A stretch of DNA of 45,438 nucleotides, taken from contig JAOZJU010000008.1 in assembly GCA_029935705.1 (NCBI GenBank), positions 1 to 45,438 on the forward strand, given 5' to 3'. A program made the translations under genes and the position numbers. Below are positions 33,349-42,531 of this stretch, one piece after another. Position 1 is the first letter of the stretch. Each line of letters opens with the position of its first letter. This stretch comes from Arcobacteraceae bacterium (lineage in GTDB: Bacteria; Campylobacterota; Campylobacteria; Campylobacterales; Arcobacteraceae). The notes beneath the pieces were generated by a model. The model saw only the letters and a list, made by a program, of their open reading frames with translations. It did no database searches and was not told the origin of the DNA.

Positions 33349-34440
33349 ATGCATGTATTTAACAAAAGAGTTTTTTCCCATTTTGACTATGTTTCATTTT
33401 TTTTGATTATTCCTATCATATTTTTATCATATCACCTAATTAGCAATACAAATGTAGCTCTTGCAAACAGACAGTTGGTTTATTTTGCTGTAGCATTTGT
33501 TCTATTTATCTTTGTATTGTTTATTCCTATTAGGAGATATTTTAACATTATACCATATTTTTACTGGATAGGCATATTTTTGCTTATTTTAGTCAAACTT
33601 GTAGGTGTAACTAAACTAGGTGCCACAAGATGGCTTGAGATACCACTTACCTCACTTACTTTTCAACCTTCGGAACTATTTAAGCCTATATTTATACTAA
33701 TGATTGGCTATCTTATATACAACAATCCACCACCACGAGAGGGTTATGGAGTTGGTGGATTTTTTTATATATCATTTTATATACTTTTGCCATTTTCTCT
33801 TATAGTTATAGAGCCAGACTTAGGCACATCTTTGGTGCTTTTGATTGTAGGTTTTGGCATACTTTTTATCATAGGTGTCAAGATGAAGATATGGATAACG
33901 ATACTGCTACTTTTTGCTTTTGCTACTCCATCTATATATACATACCTTATCAAAGATTATCAAAAAAAACGAATTGAAGATTTTTTAAGCAAAAAACCAA
34001 GCTATCATGTCAAACAGTCTATCATCGCTATTGGTTCTGGAGGTTGGACAGGTCAAGATGAAGAAAATGCCACTCAAACCAAACTAAAGTTTCTGCCTAT
34101 TGCTACGAGTGATTTTATATTTGCTTATCTTGTAGAGCGATATGGTTTTGTAGGTGGGACGATTGTGTTGTTGCTTTATATGTTTTTGATACTTCATCTA
34201 CTATTTCTAAACAACTTTTTTATACACGATATGCTTCTTAGGACATTTGCTGTGGGTGTAGGGCTTTTGATATTTGTAAATATGTCTGTAAATATTCTTA
34301 TGGTTGTAGGTTTGGCTCCAGTAGTAGGATTACCTCTTCCTATGTTTAGTTATGGTGGAAGTTCGTTTATCAATTATGTCATACTTTTTGCAGTGCTTCA
34401 AAATCTTATAGCATTTAGATTTCAAGATGGTTATGGTTAA
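33349..34440 (+). CDS. rodA: RodA, SEDS-family peptidoglycan glycosyltransferase
   Basis: The 363-residue integral membrane protein has about ten helices and the SEDS signatures RWLEIPLTSLTFQPSEL (FQPSE/K type), a central IIVEPDLGTSL-like segment (VIEPDLGTSL), SDFIFAYLVERYGFVGG with the catalytic-type aspartate, and a C-terminal LPLPMFSYGGSS. RodA polymerises glycan strands for cell elongation with a class B PBP. ATG 33349 (MHVFNKRVF) is chosen because the promoter lies just upstream; the longer open frame would start before the promoter. It is divergent from the rluD-like gene and converges on recO with six bases between stops. Confidence 0.93.
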   Translation: MHVFNKRVFSHFDYVSFFLIIPIIFLSYHLISNTNVALANRQLVYFAVAFVLFIFVLFIPIRRYFNIIPYFYWIGIFLLILVKLVGVTKLGATRWLEIPLTSLTFQPSELFKPIFILMIGYLIYNNPPPREGYGVGGFFYISFYILLPFSLIVIEPDLGTSLVLLIVGFGILFIIGVKMKIWITILLLFAFATPSIYTYLIKDYQKKRIEDFLSKKPSYHVKQSIIAIGSGGWTGQDEENATQTKLKFLPIATSDFIFAYLVERYGFVGGTIVLLLYMFLILHLLFLNNFFIHDMLLRTFAVGVGLLIFVNMSVNILMVVGLAPVVGLPLPMFSYGGSSFINYVILFAVLQNLIAFRFQDGYG

Positions 34441-34446
34441 GCTACT

Positions 34447-35064
34447 TTAAAAACCCAAAAGCAATATATTCCACAGCCTGTCTATATCTTTATCCTCCAA
34501 TTTTATGGTTTGTTTGTAAACAAACAGATAAGATATAGCAGTTTTATCAAAACTATTTGAATAACTACACCTACTATGAGTAGCGACAAAACCACGAATA
34601 AGCGACAACTCATCTGGTATAAACTGCTGACACATAAGACATACAAAACTATAATCAAGCCTACCTTCAAACTCTAAAAGCTTTACATAAGCCTCTATCA
34701 TAGCTCTTTTTGGATTTTGTTTGTTGATTTTTTTTGATATATCTGTTAAAATTTCAAAATAAAACGACTCTATCTCATCTATATCTTTTAGATGATTGTA
34801 AAAAAGCTTGACAAAATTTTGCCATAAAAAAAGCTTTTGTCTATCAAAACTCCATGCAAAACCCAACGACAAAACATCTTTGAGTCTTGGTATATCACTT
34901 TTATAACTATCTTCAAGTTCAAAATCTATCTTAAAACCTATATTTATATGAGAGTGTCTCGCACCATAAAAACGATAAGCAGTAATTATTCGATCTTCGC
35001 ACAATATAGTTACGATAAGGTCTTCATCTCTAACTGCTCTAAACTCTATGATAAAACCTTGCAA
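34447..35064 (-). CDS. recO: DNA repair protein RecO
   Basis: The 205-residue protein opens with an OB-fold (MQGFIIEFRAVRDEDLIVTILCEDRIITAYRFYGARHS) and continues with a helical domain containing CLMC (residues about 145-148) and a later single cysteine, a reduced version of the RecO zinc site. Length and layout match RecO of Campylobacterota (about 200 residues), which is shorter and diverged from E. coli RecO. RecO loads RecA with RecR. The start is TTG; the gene follows prfB with eight bases between and ends the pyrB-prfB-recO block. Confidence 0.8.
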   Translation of the reverse strand: MQGFIIEFRAVRDEDLIVTILCEDRIITAYRFYGARHSHINIGFKIDFELEDSYKSDIPRLKDVLSLGFAWSFDRQKLFLWQNFVKLFYNHLKDIDEIESFYFEILTDISKKINKQNPKRAMIEAYVKLLEFEGRLDYSFVCLMCQQFIPDELSLIRGFVATHSRCSYSNSFDKTAISYLFVYKQTIKLEDKDIDRLWNILLLGF

Positions 35065-35072
35065 ACCAAACC

Positions 35073-36167
35073 TTAACTGTTTTTGTGGATTAAAACATCT
35101 TCTATCATCTTGTCTATATCGCCATCAAGTATGGCATCTATATTTGAGTATGCTATGCCGGTTCTGTTGTCTTTAACCTGCTGATATGGTTGCATCACAT
35201 AGGATCTGATTTGATGTCCCCAGCCTATCTCGCTTTTTGAGACTCCATCTTTTATCGCTTGTTGTTTTTCAAGCTCAAGTTCATAAAGTCTTGATTTTAA
35301 CATCTTCATAGCACTTGCTTTATTTTTGTGTTGGGATCTGTCGTTTTGACACTGAACTACTATGTTTGTATCTATATGTGTTATTCGTATAGCTGACTCT
35401 GTTTTGTTGACATGTTGGCCACCTGCTCCACTTGCTCTGTATGTATCTATTCGTATATCTTTGTCAGTAACTACTATATCTATATCGTCATCAATCATAG
35501 GTGAGACCATCACAGATGAAAAAGATGTATGTCTTTTGGCATTTGAATCAAATGGACTAATACGAACTAACCTATGGATACCATTTTCTACTTGAAGTCG
35601 CCCATATGCATTTGTGCCACTTACTATGAAACTCACATCTTTGATACCAACCTCATCTCCTGTTTGATAATCCAACAACTCTATTTTGAAACCTTTTTTC
35701 TCAGCCCATCTTAGATACATACGATACAACATATTTGCCCAATCACAAGACTCGGTGCCACCAGCACCAGGATGGATAGAGACTATAGCATCAAGTGTAT
35801 CATTTTCGCCACTTAACATCACCTCTACTTCTGTATTTTGGACAGTTTGTTGTAACTCGCCTATCTCTTCAAACAACATATCTAAAGTATCTGTATCGTT
35901 TTCACTTTTTGCCATATCAAACAGCTCTTTGGTTTCATCTATAGAGTTTTTGGTTTTGTTATATTTTGAAAGTTTGCCTAAAAGTCCATTTTTCTCTTTT
36001 GATATTTTAGTAGCTTTGTTTTGATCACTCCAAAAAGATGGCTCTTGTTCCAAAAGCTCTATTTTTGCCAATCTTTCTTTGGTCTCATCTGGTTTTAAAA
36101 TCTGCTTTATATTTCCTATCTTGTTATGCATATTTTTCAAAATCTCTTCATAATGATAGATATCCAT
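35073..36167 (-). CDS. prfB: Peptide chain release factor 2
   Basis: The 364-residue protein ends translation at UAA and UGA. The stop-codon-reading tripeptide SPF is at 204-206 and the catalytic GGQ at 249-251 ([12 protein letters not shown]). The full length is read in one frame: there is no internal UGA frameshift site as in E. coli prfB. AAAAGGAT lies before the ATG. It follows pyrB by only two bases. Confidence 0.95.
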   Translation of the reverse strand: MDIYHYEEILKNMHNKIGNIKQILKPDETKERLAKIELLEQEPSFWSDQNKATKISKEKNGLLGKLSKYNKTKNSIDETKELFDMAKSENDTDTLDMLFEEIGELQQTVQNTEVEVMLSGENDTLDAIVSIHPGAGGTESCDWANMLYRMYLRWAEKKGFKIELLDYQTGDEVGIKDVSFIVSGTNAYGRLQVENGIHRLVRISPFDSNAKRHTSFSSVMVSPMIDDDIDIVVTDKDIRIDTYRASGAGGQHVNKTESAIRITHIDTNIVVQCQNDRSQHKNKASAMKMLKSRLYELELEKQQAIKDGVSKSEIGWGHQIRSYVMQPYQQVKDNRTGIAYSNIDAILDGDIDKMIEDVLIHKNS

Positions 36168-36169
36168 AA

Positions 36170-37045
36170 CTATCCTTTTATTAGTTTTTTTAGTATAGCC
36201 ATACGAACAGCTACTCCATTTGTAACTTGTCTTAACACTTTACACCTTTTGTCATCTAACAGCTCATCTGTTATATCTATGTTTCTATTTACTGGTCCTG
36301 GGTGCATTAAGAGTATATCATAATCTTTGACAATATCTTTAGTGACACAATACTCTTTTGCAAACTCATCGAGTGTTTTATAAAAACTTTGTTCGTGTCT
36401 TTCTATTTGTGTCCTTAAACTATATACTATATCTACATCTTTTATCACATCTTCTAATCGTTTGGCAGTTTTAAATTTAGTTTGTGGCATAAAACAAGCA
36501 GGTGCTACAAGTATAGGTTCTATACCAAATCTTGGCAACAACGACAAAAGACTTGAAGCTACTCTTGAGTTTTTTATATCTCCTACTATTGCTATCTTTT
36601 TGTTTTTGATATTGTTTTGAAAATGTTCTTTGATAGTATATAGATCCAACAAAGCTTGAGTAGGATGAGAGTTTTTACCATCACCTGCATTGATCAAAGG
36701 GGATTTTACATATTTTGTCAAACTTTGTGGCAAACCGCAATTTCTATGACGAATGATTATAGCATCTGGCTTCATAGCACTTAAGTTTGCTATAGTATCC
36801 TCTATAGTCTCCCCTTTGCTGCTTGAGCTTGTGCTTATATCTAAGTTTACCACTTTTGCTGACAATCTTTTAGAGGCTATCTCAAAGCTACTTCTGGTTC
36901 TTGTAGAGTTCTCAAAAAAAAGTGTGACTACTAACTTGCCTTGAAGCATATCACAGCTTTGAAGTGAGCTAAAAATAGTGGCATCTTTAAATAGATCGTC
37001 TATCTCATCGTTTGTAAAATCATCTACGGTGATTAAGTGTCTCAT
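36170..37045 (-). CDS. pyrB: Aspartate carbamoyltransferase catalytic subunit
   Basis: The 291-residue enzyme catalyses the first committed step of pyrimidine synthesis. Carbamoyl-phosphate loop: [11 protein letters not shown]; further motifs are SSSSKGET (the 80s loop), [26 protein letters not shown] and a final MHPGPVNRN. No regulatory-chain pyrI is adjacent. I start at ATG 37045 (MRHLI), the usual opening in Campylobacterota, with AAAGGA nine bases upstream; ATG 37066 with GAGG would add seven residues and is a fair alternative. Confidence 0.93.
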   Translation of the reverse strand: MRHLITVDDFTNDEIDDLFKDATIFSSLQSCDMLQGKLVVTLFFENSTRTRSSFEIASKRLSAKVVNLDISTSSSSKGETIEDTIANLSAMKPDAIIIRHRNCGLPQSLTKYVKSPLINAGDGKNSHPTQALLDLYTIKEHFQNNIKNKKIAIVGDIKNSRVASSLLSLLPRFGIEPILVAPACFMPQTKFKTAKRLEDVIKDVDIVYSLRTQIERHEQSFYKTLDEFAKEYCVTKDIVKDYDILLMHPGPVNRNIDITDELLDDKRCKVLRQVTNGVAVRMAILKKLIKG

Positions 37046-37352
37046 CTGATTGTATCCTTTTGTCATATACCACCTCTACAAAACTTATGATATCAAACCC
37101 TCTTGTTAAAAAACAAATTTTAAAAAAGAGCAGTTTTTTATAGAAACTTTTCACTCACAAAATCGCCACGGCCAATTTTATAAAAAGTTCAAAAAAGTTT
37201 GTTTGAGAATTTTTTAAGTTTTTTAGCAAAAATCAACCTTGAAGTTACAAACATATTAGTTTCATAGATATGTTCAGTATTATAACAAAAAAAAATTAAA
37301 CTTAAATTGGATATAAAAGAATTATACGATAAGATATGATAAAGAATCACTA

Positions 37353-37368
37353 TGTAACATATGTTGCA
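37353..37368. promoter_or_regulatory. Candidate operator palindrome upstream of the DUF255 gene
   Basis: TGTAACATATGTTGCA is symmetric at 14 of 16 positions (core AACATATGTT is perfect). It ends 21 bases before the -10 box, where an activator or repressor site would be expected. The regulator is unknown. Confidence 0.4.
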
Positions 37369-37389
37369 CTAATATATCTTTTTTTTTGA

Positions 37390-37395
37390 TACAAT
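37390..37395 (+). promoter_or_regulatory. -10 box of the DUF255 gene with poly-T tract
   Basis: A run of nine T (37379-37387) followed by GATACAAT gives TACAAT at 37390-37395. The ATG is 17 bases further on, with AAAAAAGGG as ribosome binding site. Confidence 0.55.
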
Positions 37396-37412
37396 ATAAA
37401 AAAGGGTTTAAA

Positions 37413-39398
37413 ATGATTAAAAATATTTTAGCTTCATCTGTTTTTGCAACCATGATGATAGCTTCAAACAATCTGTCACACGAAACATCGCCTTATCTTT
37501 TACAACACAAAGACAATCCAGTAGATTGGTATGCTTGGGGGCAAAAACCATTTGACAAAGCAAAAAAAGAGAACAAACTTATATTTTTGTCTATAGGTTA
37601 TAGCACTTGTCACTGGTGTCATGTGATGGCACATGAATCTTTTGAAGATAAATTTGTAGCAAAACTATTAAACAAAGATTATATAAGCATCAAAGTAGAT
37701 AGAGAGCAGTTTCCTCATATAGACAACTTTTATCAAAGAGTTTATCAAGTGTTCAATCAAAGAGGCGGAGGATGGCCGCTTACTATCATCATGTCACCTG
37801 AAAAAGAACCATTTTTTGCAGGAACTTATATACCCAAAACCAAAGGTTATGGCTCACAAGGACTCGTAACGATATTAGAAGATATACCAAAAATACCACG
37901 AGAAAAGTTGATAAAATCAGGCAAAGAGGTGTTAAGGATTCTTAACAAAACACAAACAAAAAAAACCAACAAAAAGTTCGATGACAAACTCCAACAAACT
38001 GCGATAAATCAAGCAAAAAGTAGTTTTGATAAAACAAACAAAGGTTTCTCATATCGTCCAAAATTTCCACAGTTTGACAAGATAATTATGCTTTATAGTT
38101 TATATGATATCACAAAAGATTCCCAAACAAAAACCATAGCAGATGAAAGCTTGAAAGCTATGGCAAATGGTGGTATATATGACCAAATAGATGGGGCTTT
38201 TTATCGTTATGCTGTAGATGAAAAGTGGCAAATACCGCACTTTGAAAAGATGCTATACACAAATGCCGAAGCACTTACAGCTTATACAAAAGCTTTATCT
38301 TATGGACCCAATAAACTTTTTGAAAAAACTATTGTAGAAACTATAGATGAGATTGATAGACGATTTAAGACCAAACATCTATACAAAAGTGCATCAAATG
38401 CCGATAGCAAAAATAGTATGGGCGAAAATCATGAGGGATTTTTCTTTGTTTATGATTATGACCAAACAGTCAAAACTCTCAAAAAATCAAAAATAGATCA
38501 AAATATCATAAAAAACTCTCTTAAATATCTTGGTATCACAGAAGATGGCAACTTTGATGGCGATCTATCAAACCCACATATCACATCTACAAACAGACCA
38601 ATAGGTGTAGAAAATATAAAAAAACTCTTAAGCAAGATGAGAGATAAAAGAGTTTATCCTTTTATAGACAACAAAATAAATACAGCATGGAATGGTATCT
38701 ATATCAAAGGTAAAATTCAAGCAAAAACTATAGACAAAAACTATCTAAAAGAGGCTTTAGTGTCGCTTGATGAGCTTTTGAAACTATTTTATATAGATGG
38801 CGAACTATATCACCAAACGATAGATCACAAAAAACCAACCCAAAAAGGGTTGTTAGAAGATTATGCTTTTGTATCATCTGCTTTGTTTGAAGCATATCAA
38901 GCAACTATGGATAAAAAATATTTTGATCTATTTAGCAAAATCACCAAAAAATCGATCCAGCTTTTTTATAAAAACGACAAATGGTATATGGCAAACGATG
39001 GTTTTGATGTAAAAGCATCTATAGATGGTGGTGGATATGCAAGCTCTTTGGGGGTAAATTTGCAAAACTTGGTGCTATTAGGAGCAATGAGTAGCGATAG
39101 AAAACTTCTTGATATAGCAAACAAAACAATAGATAGCTTCAAAGACCGACTTATAACTTATCCTTCATATTTTCCAGAAGCTCTTATAGTAGCAACTTGG
39201 AAAAGGATAGAACCAGTGATTGTCAAATCAACCAAACAAAACTTAAACAAGATAGATATAAAGAGTGTCAAATATCCATTTGTATATAAACATCTTGATA
39301 AAAGTAGTGATTATTTAGGATGCAACACAAGAAGCTGTTTTAGCTATAGTAAAGATTTTAAGATAGTTAAGAAAAAGATAGAGAGTATGATAAGATAA
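37413..39398 (+). CDS. Exported DUF255 (YyaL/SSP411-type) thioredoxin-domain protein
   Basis: The 661-residue protein has an N-terminal signal-like stretch ([18 protein letters not shown]), then a DUF255 thioredoxin-like domain with NPVDWYAWG and the STCHWCHVM active-site-like motif (Cys66 and Cys69), then [22 protein letters not shown]. The remaining part is an alpha/alpha-barrel like glucosamine or sugar epimerases ([33 protein letters not shown]). Most family members are cytoplasmic; an exported form is notable. The function is unknown; a redox or carbohydrate-related role is guesswork. The start is chosen because the promoter lies inside the longer open frame. It is transcribed alone. Confidence 0.87.
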   Translation: MIKNILASSVFATMMIASNNLSHETSPYLLQHKDNPVDWYAWGQKPFDKAKKENKLIFLSIGYSTCHWCHVMAHESFEDKFVAKLLNKDYISIKVDREQFPHIDNFYQRVYQVFNQRGGGWPLTIIMSPEKEPFFAGTYIPKTKGYGSQGLVTILEDIPKIPREKLIKSGKEVLRILNKTQTKKTNKKFDDKLQQTAINQAKSSFDKTNKGFSYRPKFPQFDKIIMLYSLYDITKDSQTKTIADESLKAMANGGIYDQIDGAFYRYAVDEKWQIPHFEKMLYTNAEALTAYTKALSYGPNKLFEKTIVETIDEIDRRFKTKHLYKSASNADSKNSMGENHEGFFFVYDYDQTVKTLKKSKIDQNIIKNSLKYLGITEDGNFDGDLSNPHITSTNRPIGVENIKKLLSKMRDKRVYPFIDNKINTAWNGIYIKGKIQAKTIDKNYLKEALVSLDELLKLFYIDGELYHQTIDHKKPTQKGLLEDYAFVSSALFEAYQATMDKKYFDLFSKITKKSIQLFYKNDKWYMANDGFDVKASIDGGGYASSLGVNLQNLVLLGAMSSDRKLLDIANKTIDSFKDRLITYPSYFPEALIVATWKRIEPVIVKSTKQNLNKIDIKSVKYPFVYKHLDKSSDYLGCNTRSCFSYSKDFKIVKKKIESMIR

Positions 39399-39476
39399 TT
39401 TTTAAGCAAAAAAGTGATATTTGTAACAAATTTTCAAAATAACCAATAAAAGCAGTTTTGTTTTATCATTTTATGT

Positions 39477-39482
39477 TATAAT
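39477..39482 (+). promoter_or_regulatory. -10 box of the TRAP transporter operon
   Basis: TTTTATGTTATAATCCC carries TATAAT, 51 bases before the GTG start of the binding-protein gene. Confidence 0.6.
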
Positions 39483-39491
39483 CCCATACAA

Positions 39492-39514
39492 AAACTACAA
39501 AAAAGATGTAGTTT
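39492..39514 (+). promoter_or_regulatory. Perfect inverted repeat in the TRAP operon leader
   Basis: AAACTACA (39492-39499) and TGTAGTTT (39507-39514) are exact inverted copies with a 7-base spacer. The repeat covers the expected transcription start region (about 39489 onward), so it may be an operator over the start or a 5' hairpin in the mRNA. Confidence 0.5.
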
Positions 39515-39533
39515 ACAAAAGAAAAGGATAGAT

Positions 39534-40664
39534 GTGAAAAAGATATTGATGATAGTTTCAGCTTTGCTAATAACAGGGTTGATAGTAGTTGGTTGTGGAG
39601 AAAAAGCAACAACAAATGAGAACAACAAAGCAGAGGCTTCTAAGGCAAAAGTAGATACAAAAGATAAAAAAGTAGTATGGAAGTTGGCTATGACATGGCC
39701 ATCTACATTGACACCACTTGCATCTCCTACTCACAATTTGGCAAAAATGGTAAGCGATATGACAAATGGCAATTTTAAGATAATAGTTCATGGCAAAGAG
39801 AAACACAAAGCACCCCTGGGCATACTTGATTTTGTCAAAAACAAACAGTATGAGATAGGACATAGTGGTTCATATTATTGGAAAGGCAAAGATATAAACA
39901 CTATTTGGTTTACTACTATACCATTTGGTATGACTATGAAAGAACAGTACAGTTGGTTTTATTATGGTGATGGTATGAGATATATGAAAAAAGTTTATGA
40001 CAAGTTTGGAGTGCTTAATTTTCCTGGCGGAAATACTGGAGTTCAAATGGGCGGATGGTTCAAAAAAGAGATAAATACAGTCGAAGATCTAAAAGGGATC
40101 AAGATGAGAATCCCAGGACTAGCTGGTGAAGTTATGGCAAAACTTGGAGTTAGTGTCACAAACATACCAGCAGGTGAACTATACACATCATTAGATAGAG
40201 GCACAATTGATGCTCTTGAATGGGTAGGCCCTGGTATGGATATAAAGATGGGATTTCACAAAGTTGCTCCTTATTATTATACAGGATGGCATGAACCAGC
40301 TAGTGAGATGCAGTTTATGGTAAACAAAGAAGCATTTGACAAGTTACCAAAAAACTATCAAAATATATTGATCACTGCTATGAAAGCAAGTGCTAGTGAT
40401 ATGTATTATGAAAATTTTCATGCATCAAGCGAAGCATGGGCAAAGATGAAAACAGAGTTTCCAAATATTAAAGTCAAATCTTTTCCACAACCAGTGATGC
40501 AAAAGATGAAAGATGCTACAGATGAAGTGCTTAACAACTATGCATCTAAAGATAAAATCTTTAAAGCGATATACAAAAATCAAAAAGCATATATCAAAAA
40601 AGCTCGTCAATGGTCAAAGATGGGCGAATATGGATATATCAAAACTACTGAGAGTTTAAAGTAA
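39534..40664 (+). CDS. dctP: TRAP transporter substrate-binding lipoprotein (DctP/TakP type)
   Basis: The 376-residue protein has a lipoprotein signal with lipobox VVGC (Cys21) and a lysine-rich linker, then a DctP fold. Key segments: KMRIPGLAGEVMAKLGVSVTNIPAGELYTSLDRGTIDALEWVGP, where the first Arg is the usual carboxylate ligand, and the EWVGP motif is shared with TakP-type proteins that bind 2-oxo acids or lactate. So the substrate is probably a small organic acid. The start is GTG with AAAAGGAT five bases upstream. It is the first gene of the dctPQM operon. Lipid-anchored binding proteins are less common in Gram-negatives than free periplasmic ones. Confidence 0.9.
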   Translation: MKKILMIVSALLITGLIVVGCGEKATTNENNKAEASKAKVDTKDKKVVWKLAMTWPSTLTPLASPTHNLAKMVSDMTNGNFKIIVHGKEKHKAPLGILDFVKNKQYEIGHSGSYYWKGKDINTIWFTTIPFGMTMKEQYSWFYYGDGMRYMKKVYDKFGVLNFPGGNTGVQMGGWFKKEINTVEDLKGIKMRIPGLAGEVMAKLGVSVTNIPAGELYTSLDRGTIDALEWVGPGMDIKMGFHKVAPYYYTGWHEPASEMQFMVNKEAFDKLPKNYQNILITAMKASASDMYYENFHASSEAWAKMKTEFPNIKVKSFPQPVMQKMKDATDEVLNNYASKDKIFKAIYKNQKAYIKKARQWSKMGEYGYIKTTESLK

Positions 40665-40671
40665 AATATAT

Positions 40672-41145
40672 TTGAAAAAACTTCACAACTTTTTAGGCAA
40701 CTTCACATCAATTGTGTTGTTGCTTATGATACTAAATGTTTTTATAGATGTAGTTCTTAGATACTTTTTCAATACTACTTTCATAGGAGTTCAAGAGATA
40801 GAGTGGCATCTGTTTTCTGTTGTTTTTTTATTTGGGATATCATATGCTCTAAACGAAGAGTCTCATGTGAGAGTTGATTTTTTATACGACAATAGAAGCA
40901 CAAAAATAAAAGCATATATAAATATATTTGGCACACTATTTTTTCTAATACCATTTGCTTTGTTTATCACATATGGTTCTTATCATTTTGTCTATGATTC
41001 TTTTTTGTATGGTGAGATAAGTGAAGACCCAGGCGGATTGGCATATAGGTGGCTCATAAAACTTATGATACCTGTGGCATTTGTAGTTTTGTTTATCTCT
41101 GCTATTGGTTATATCCAAACAAACATAAAGAGAGTTTCACAATGA
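40672..41145 (+). CDS. dctQ: TRAP transporter small permease (DctQ)
   Basis: The 157-residue membrane protein has four helices (about 9-31, 43-62, 86-108 and 125-150) and the VQEIEWHLFSVVFLFGISYALNEESHVRVDF segment typical of DctQ subunits. It pairs with DctM in Na+-driven uptake of the DctP ligand. The start is TTG seven bases after dctP. It overlaps dctM by four bases (ATGA). Confidence 0.9.
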   Translation: MKKLHNFLGNFTSIVLLLMILNVFIDVVLRYFFNTTFIGVQEIEWHLFSVVFLFGISYALNEESHVRVDFLYDNRSTKIKAYINIFGTLFFLIPFALFITYGSYHFVYDSFLYGEISEDPGGLAYRWLIKLMIPVAFVVLFISAIGYIQTNIKRVSQ

Positions 41146-42476
41146 TTGGTATATATATGTTTGTATTTGCTTTGTTTGTGCTGGTGGTTGGCTATCCTGT
41201 AGCTTGGACTTTTGGAGCGATAAGCATACTTTTTGGGGCTATTGCTGCTTTTGTCAATATCACATCTACAAGCAGTTTTGATATGATTTTGTTTTTTGAT
41301 GAGTTTAATCTTATGTTTTCACAGATGCCATTTCGTATATATAGTATCATGACAAACAAAATACTTATGGCTGTGCCACTATTTATTTTTATGGGTATAG
41401 TTCTTCAAAGATCAAACTTAGCACAAAAACTACTTGTAGCTATGGGCACAATGTTTGGTAGCATACGAGGTGGAGTAGCTGTATCGACAGTAATTGTAGG
41501 AGCTTTGTTGGCATCAAGCACTGGAGTTGTAGGAGCTTCAGTGGTGGCTATGGGTGTGATATCTTTGCCAGTTATGATCAAGTATCAATACAACAAATCT
41601 TTAGCTTGTGGCACGATATGTGCTAGTGGAACTTTAGGGCAGATAATACCACCTTCGATTATACTCATCATACTTGCTGATGTATTTGGTGTAGCAGTTG
41701 GCGATCTATTTAAAGCTGCCTTGGTGCCAGCTTTTGTGCTTGTGGGTGTATATATAATTTATATATTAGTAGCATCTCATATATATAAAGATTTTGCTCC
41801 TGCATTGCCTCAAGATGAAAATATCAACAAATCAAAACAGATATTTGATGCTATAAAAGCAATTGTCCCACCACTTTTTTTGATATTTGTGGTATTAGGT
41901 TCAATATTTGCTGGCATTGCAACCCCAACAGAATCAGCCTCTATAGGGGCGATTGGTGCTATTGTTTTAGCATATATCTACAAAGAGTTTAATATCAACC
42001 TTGTCGTATCAAGTGCCAAAGAGACAGTCAAAATAACATCTATGGTGTTTGCTATACTTATAGGTGCTACTGCTTTTTCACTTGTGTTTGTATATACAGG
42101 TGCTGATACAATTGTAGAGGAGCTTATGATTGGCTTACCCGGAGAGAAGTGGGGATTTTTGATATTAAGTATGCTTGTTATATTTGTGCTTGGGTTTTTT
42201 ATTGATTTTATAGAGATATCTTATATAGTTGTTCCGATACTTTTGCCTATAAGTGAAACTATTGGGATAGATCCTATATGGTTTGCTATACTTATAGCTA
42301 TGAATCTTCAAAGCTCCTTTTTAACTCCGCCTTTTGGATTTTCTCTATTTTATCTAAAAGGTGTGGCAAAAAATATAAAAACGACAGATATATATAAAGG
42401 TGTGGCACCTTTTATAGTGTTGCAAATGTTAGTTTTGGCAACTATAGTGATATTTCCAGCTCTTTATGGATTTTAG
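41142..42476 (+). CDS. dctM: TRAP transporter large permease (DctM)
   Basis: The 444-residue membrane protein has about 11-12 helices and the DctM signatures VPLFIFMGIVLQRS, GALLASSTGVVGASVVAMG, SGTLGQIIPPSIILII and GIATPTESASIGAIGA. It is the transport subunit of the tripartite system. Start: ATG 41142 (MIGIYMFVF) overlaps the dctQ stop; a longer open frame upstream reads through dctQ in another frame and is not used. The last part, LQSSFLTPPFGFSLFYLKG, is also conserved. It converges on mqnE with 55 bases between; no convincing terminator is seen there. Confidence 0.92.
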   Translation: MIGIYMFVFALFVLVVGYPVAWTFGAISILFGAIAAFVNITSTSSFDMILFFDEFNLMFSQMPFRIYSIMTNKILMAVPLFIFMGIVLQRSNLAQKLLVAMGTMFGSIRGGVAVSTVIVGALLASSTGVVGASVVAMGVISLPVMIKYQYNKSLACGTICASGTLGQIIPPSIILIILADVFGVAVGDLFKAALVPAFVLVGVYIIYILVASHIYKDFAPALPQDENINKSKQIFDAIKAIVPPLFLIFVVLGSIFAGIATPTESASIGAIGAIVLAYIYKEFNINLVVSSAKETVKITSMVFAILIGATAFSLVFVYTGADTIVEELMIGLPGEKWGFLILSMLVIFVLGFFIDFIEISYIVVPILLPISETIGIDPIWFAILIAMNLQSSFLTPPFGFSLFYLKGVAKNIKTTDIYKGVAPFIVLQMLVLATIVIFPALYGF

Positions 42477-42531
42477 TTTAAAAGTTTGCTTTTGTTAAAA
42501 TAACCTTAAAAGCTATAAACTTAAACTACAA

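Larger units (their letters stand above)
37046..37412. other. Non-coding divergent region pyrB / DUF255 gene
   Basis: About 350 bases with no credible gene. It holds the pyrB leader, two AT-rich stretches, an A9 run (37287-37295), a near-perfect 16-base palindrome (37353-37368), a T9 run (37379-37387) and the TACAAT promoter box of the plus-strand gene. No tRNA or recognisable small RNA was found in it. Confidence 0.7.

Noticed and set aside
35073-36167. Programmed +1 frameshift in prfB
   Set aside because: The whole protein reads in one frame from ATG 36167; no internal TGA with a Shine-Dalgarno-like element near codon 25 is present.
41049-41141. Longer start for dctM
   Set aside because: The extra 31 codons lie in another frame of dctQ and do not look like a membrane-protein start; ATG 41142 overlaps the dctQ stop as in other coupled pairs here.
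42477-42531. Bidirectional terminator between dctM and mqnE
   Set aside because: Only a loose 6-bp GCTTTT/AAAAGC match with a 14-base loop is visible, too weak to call.
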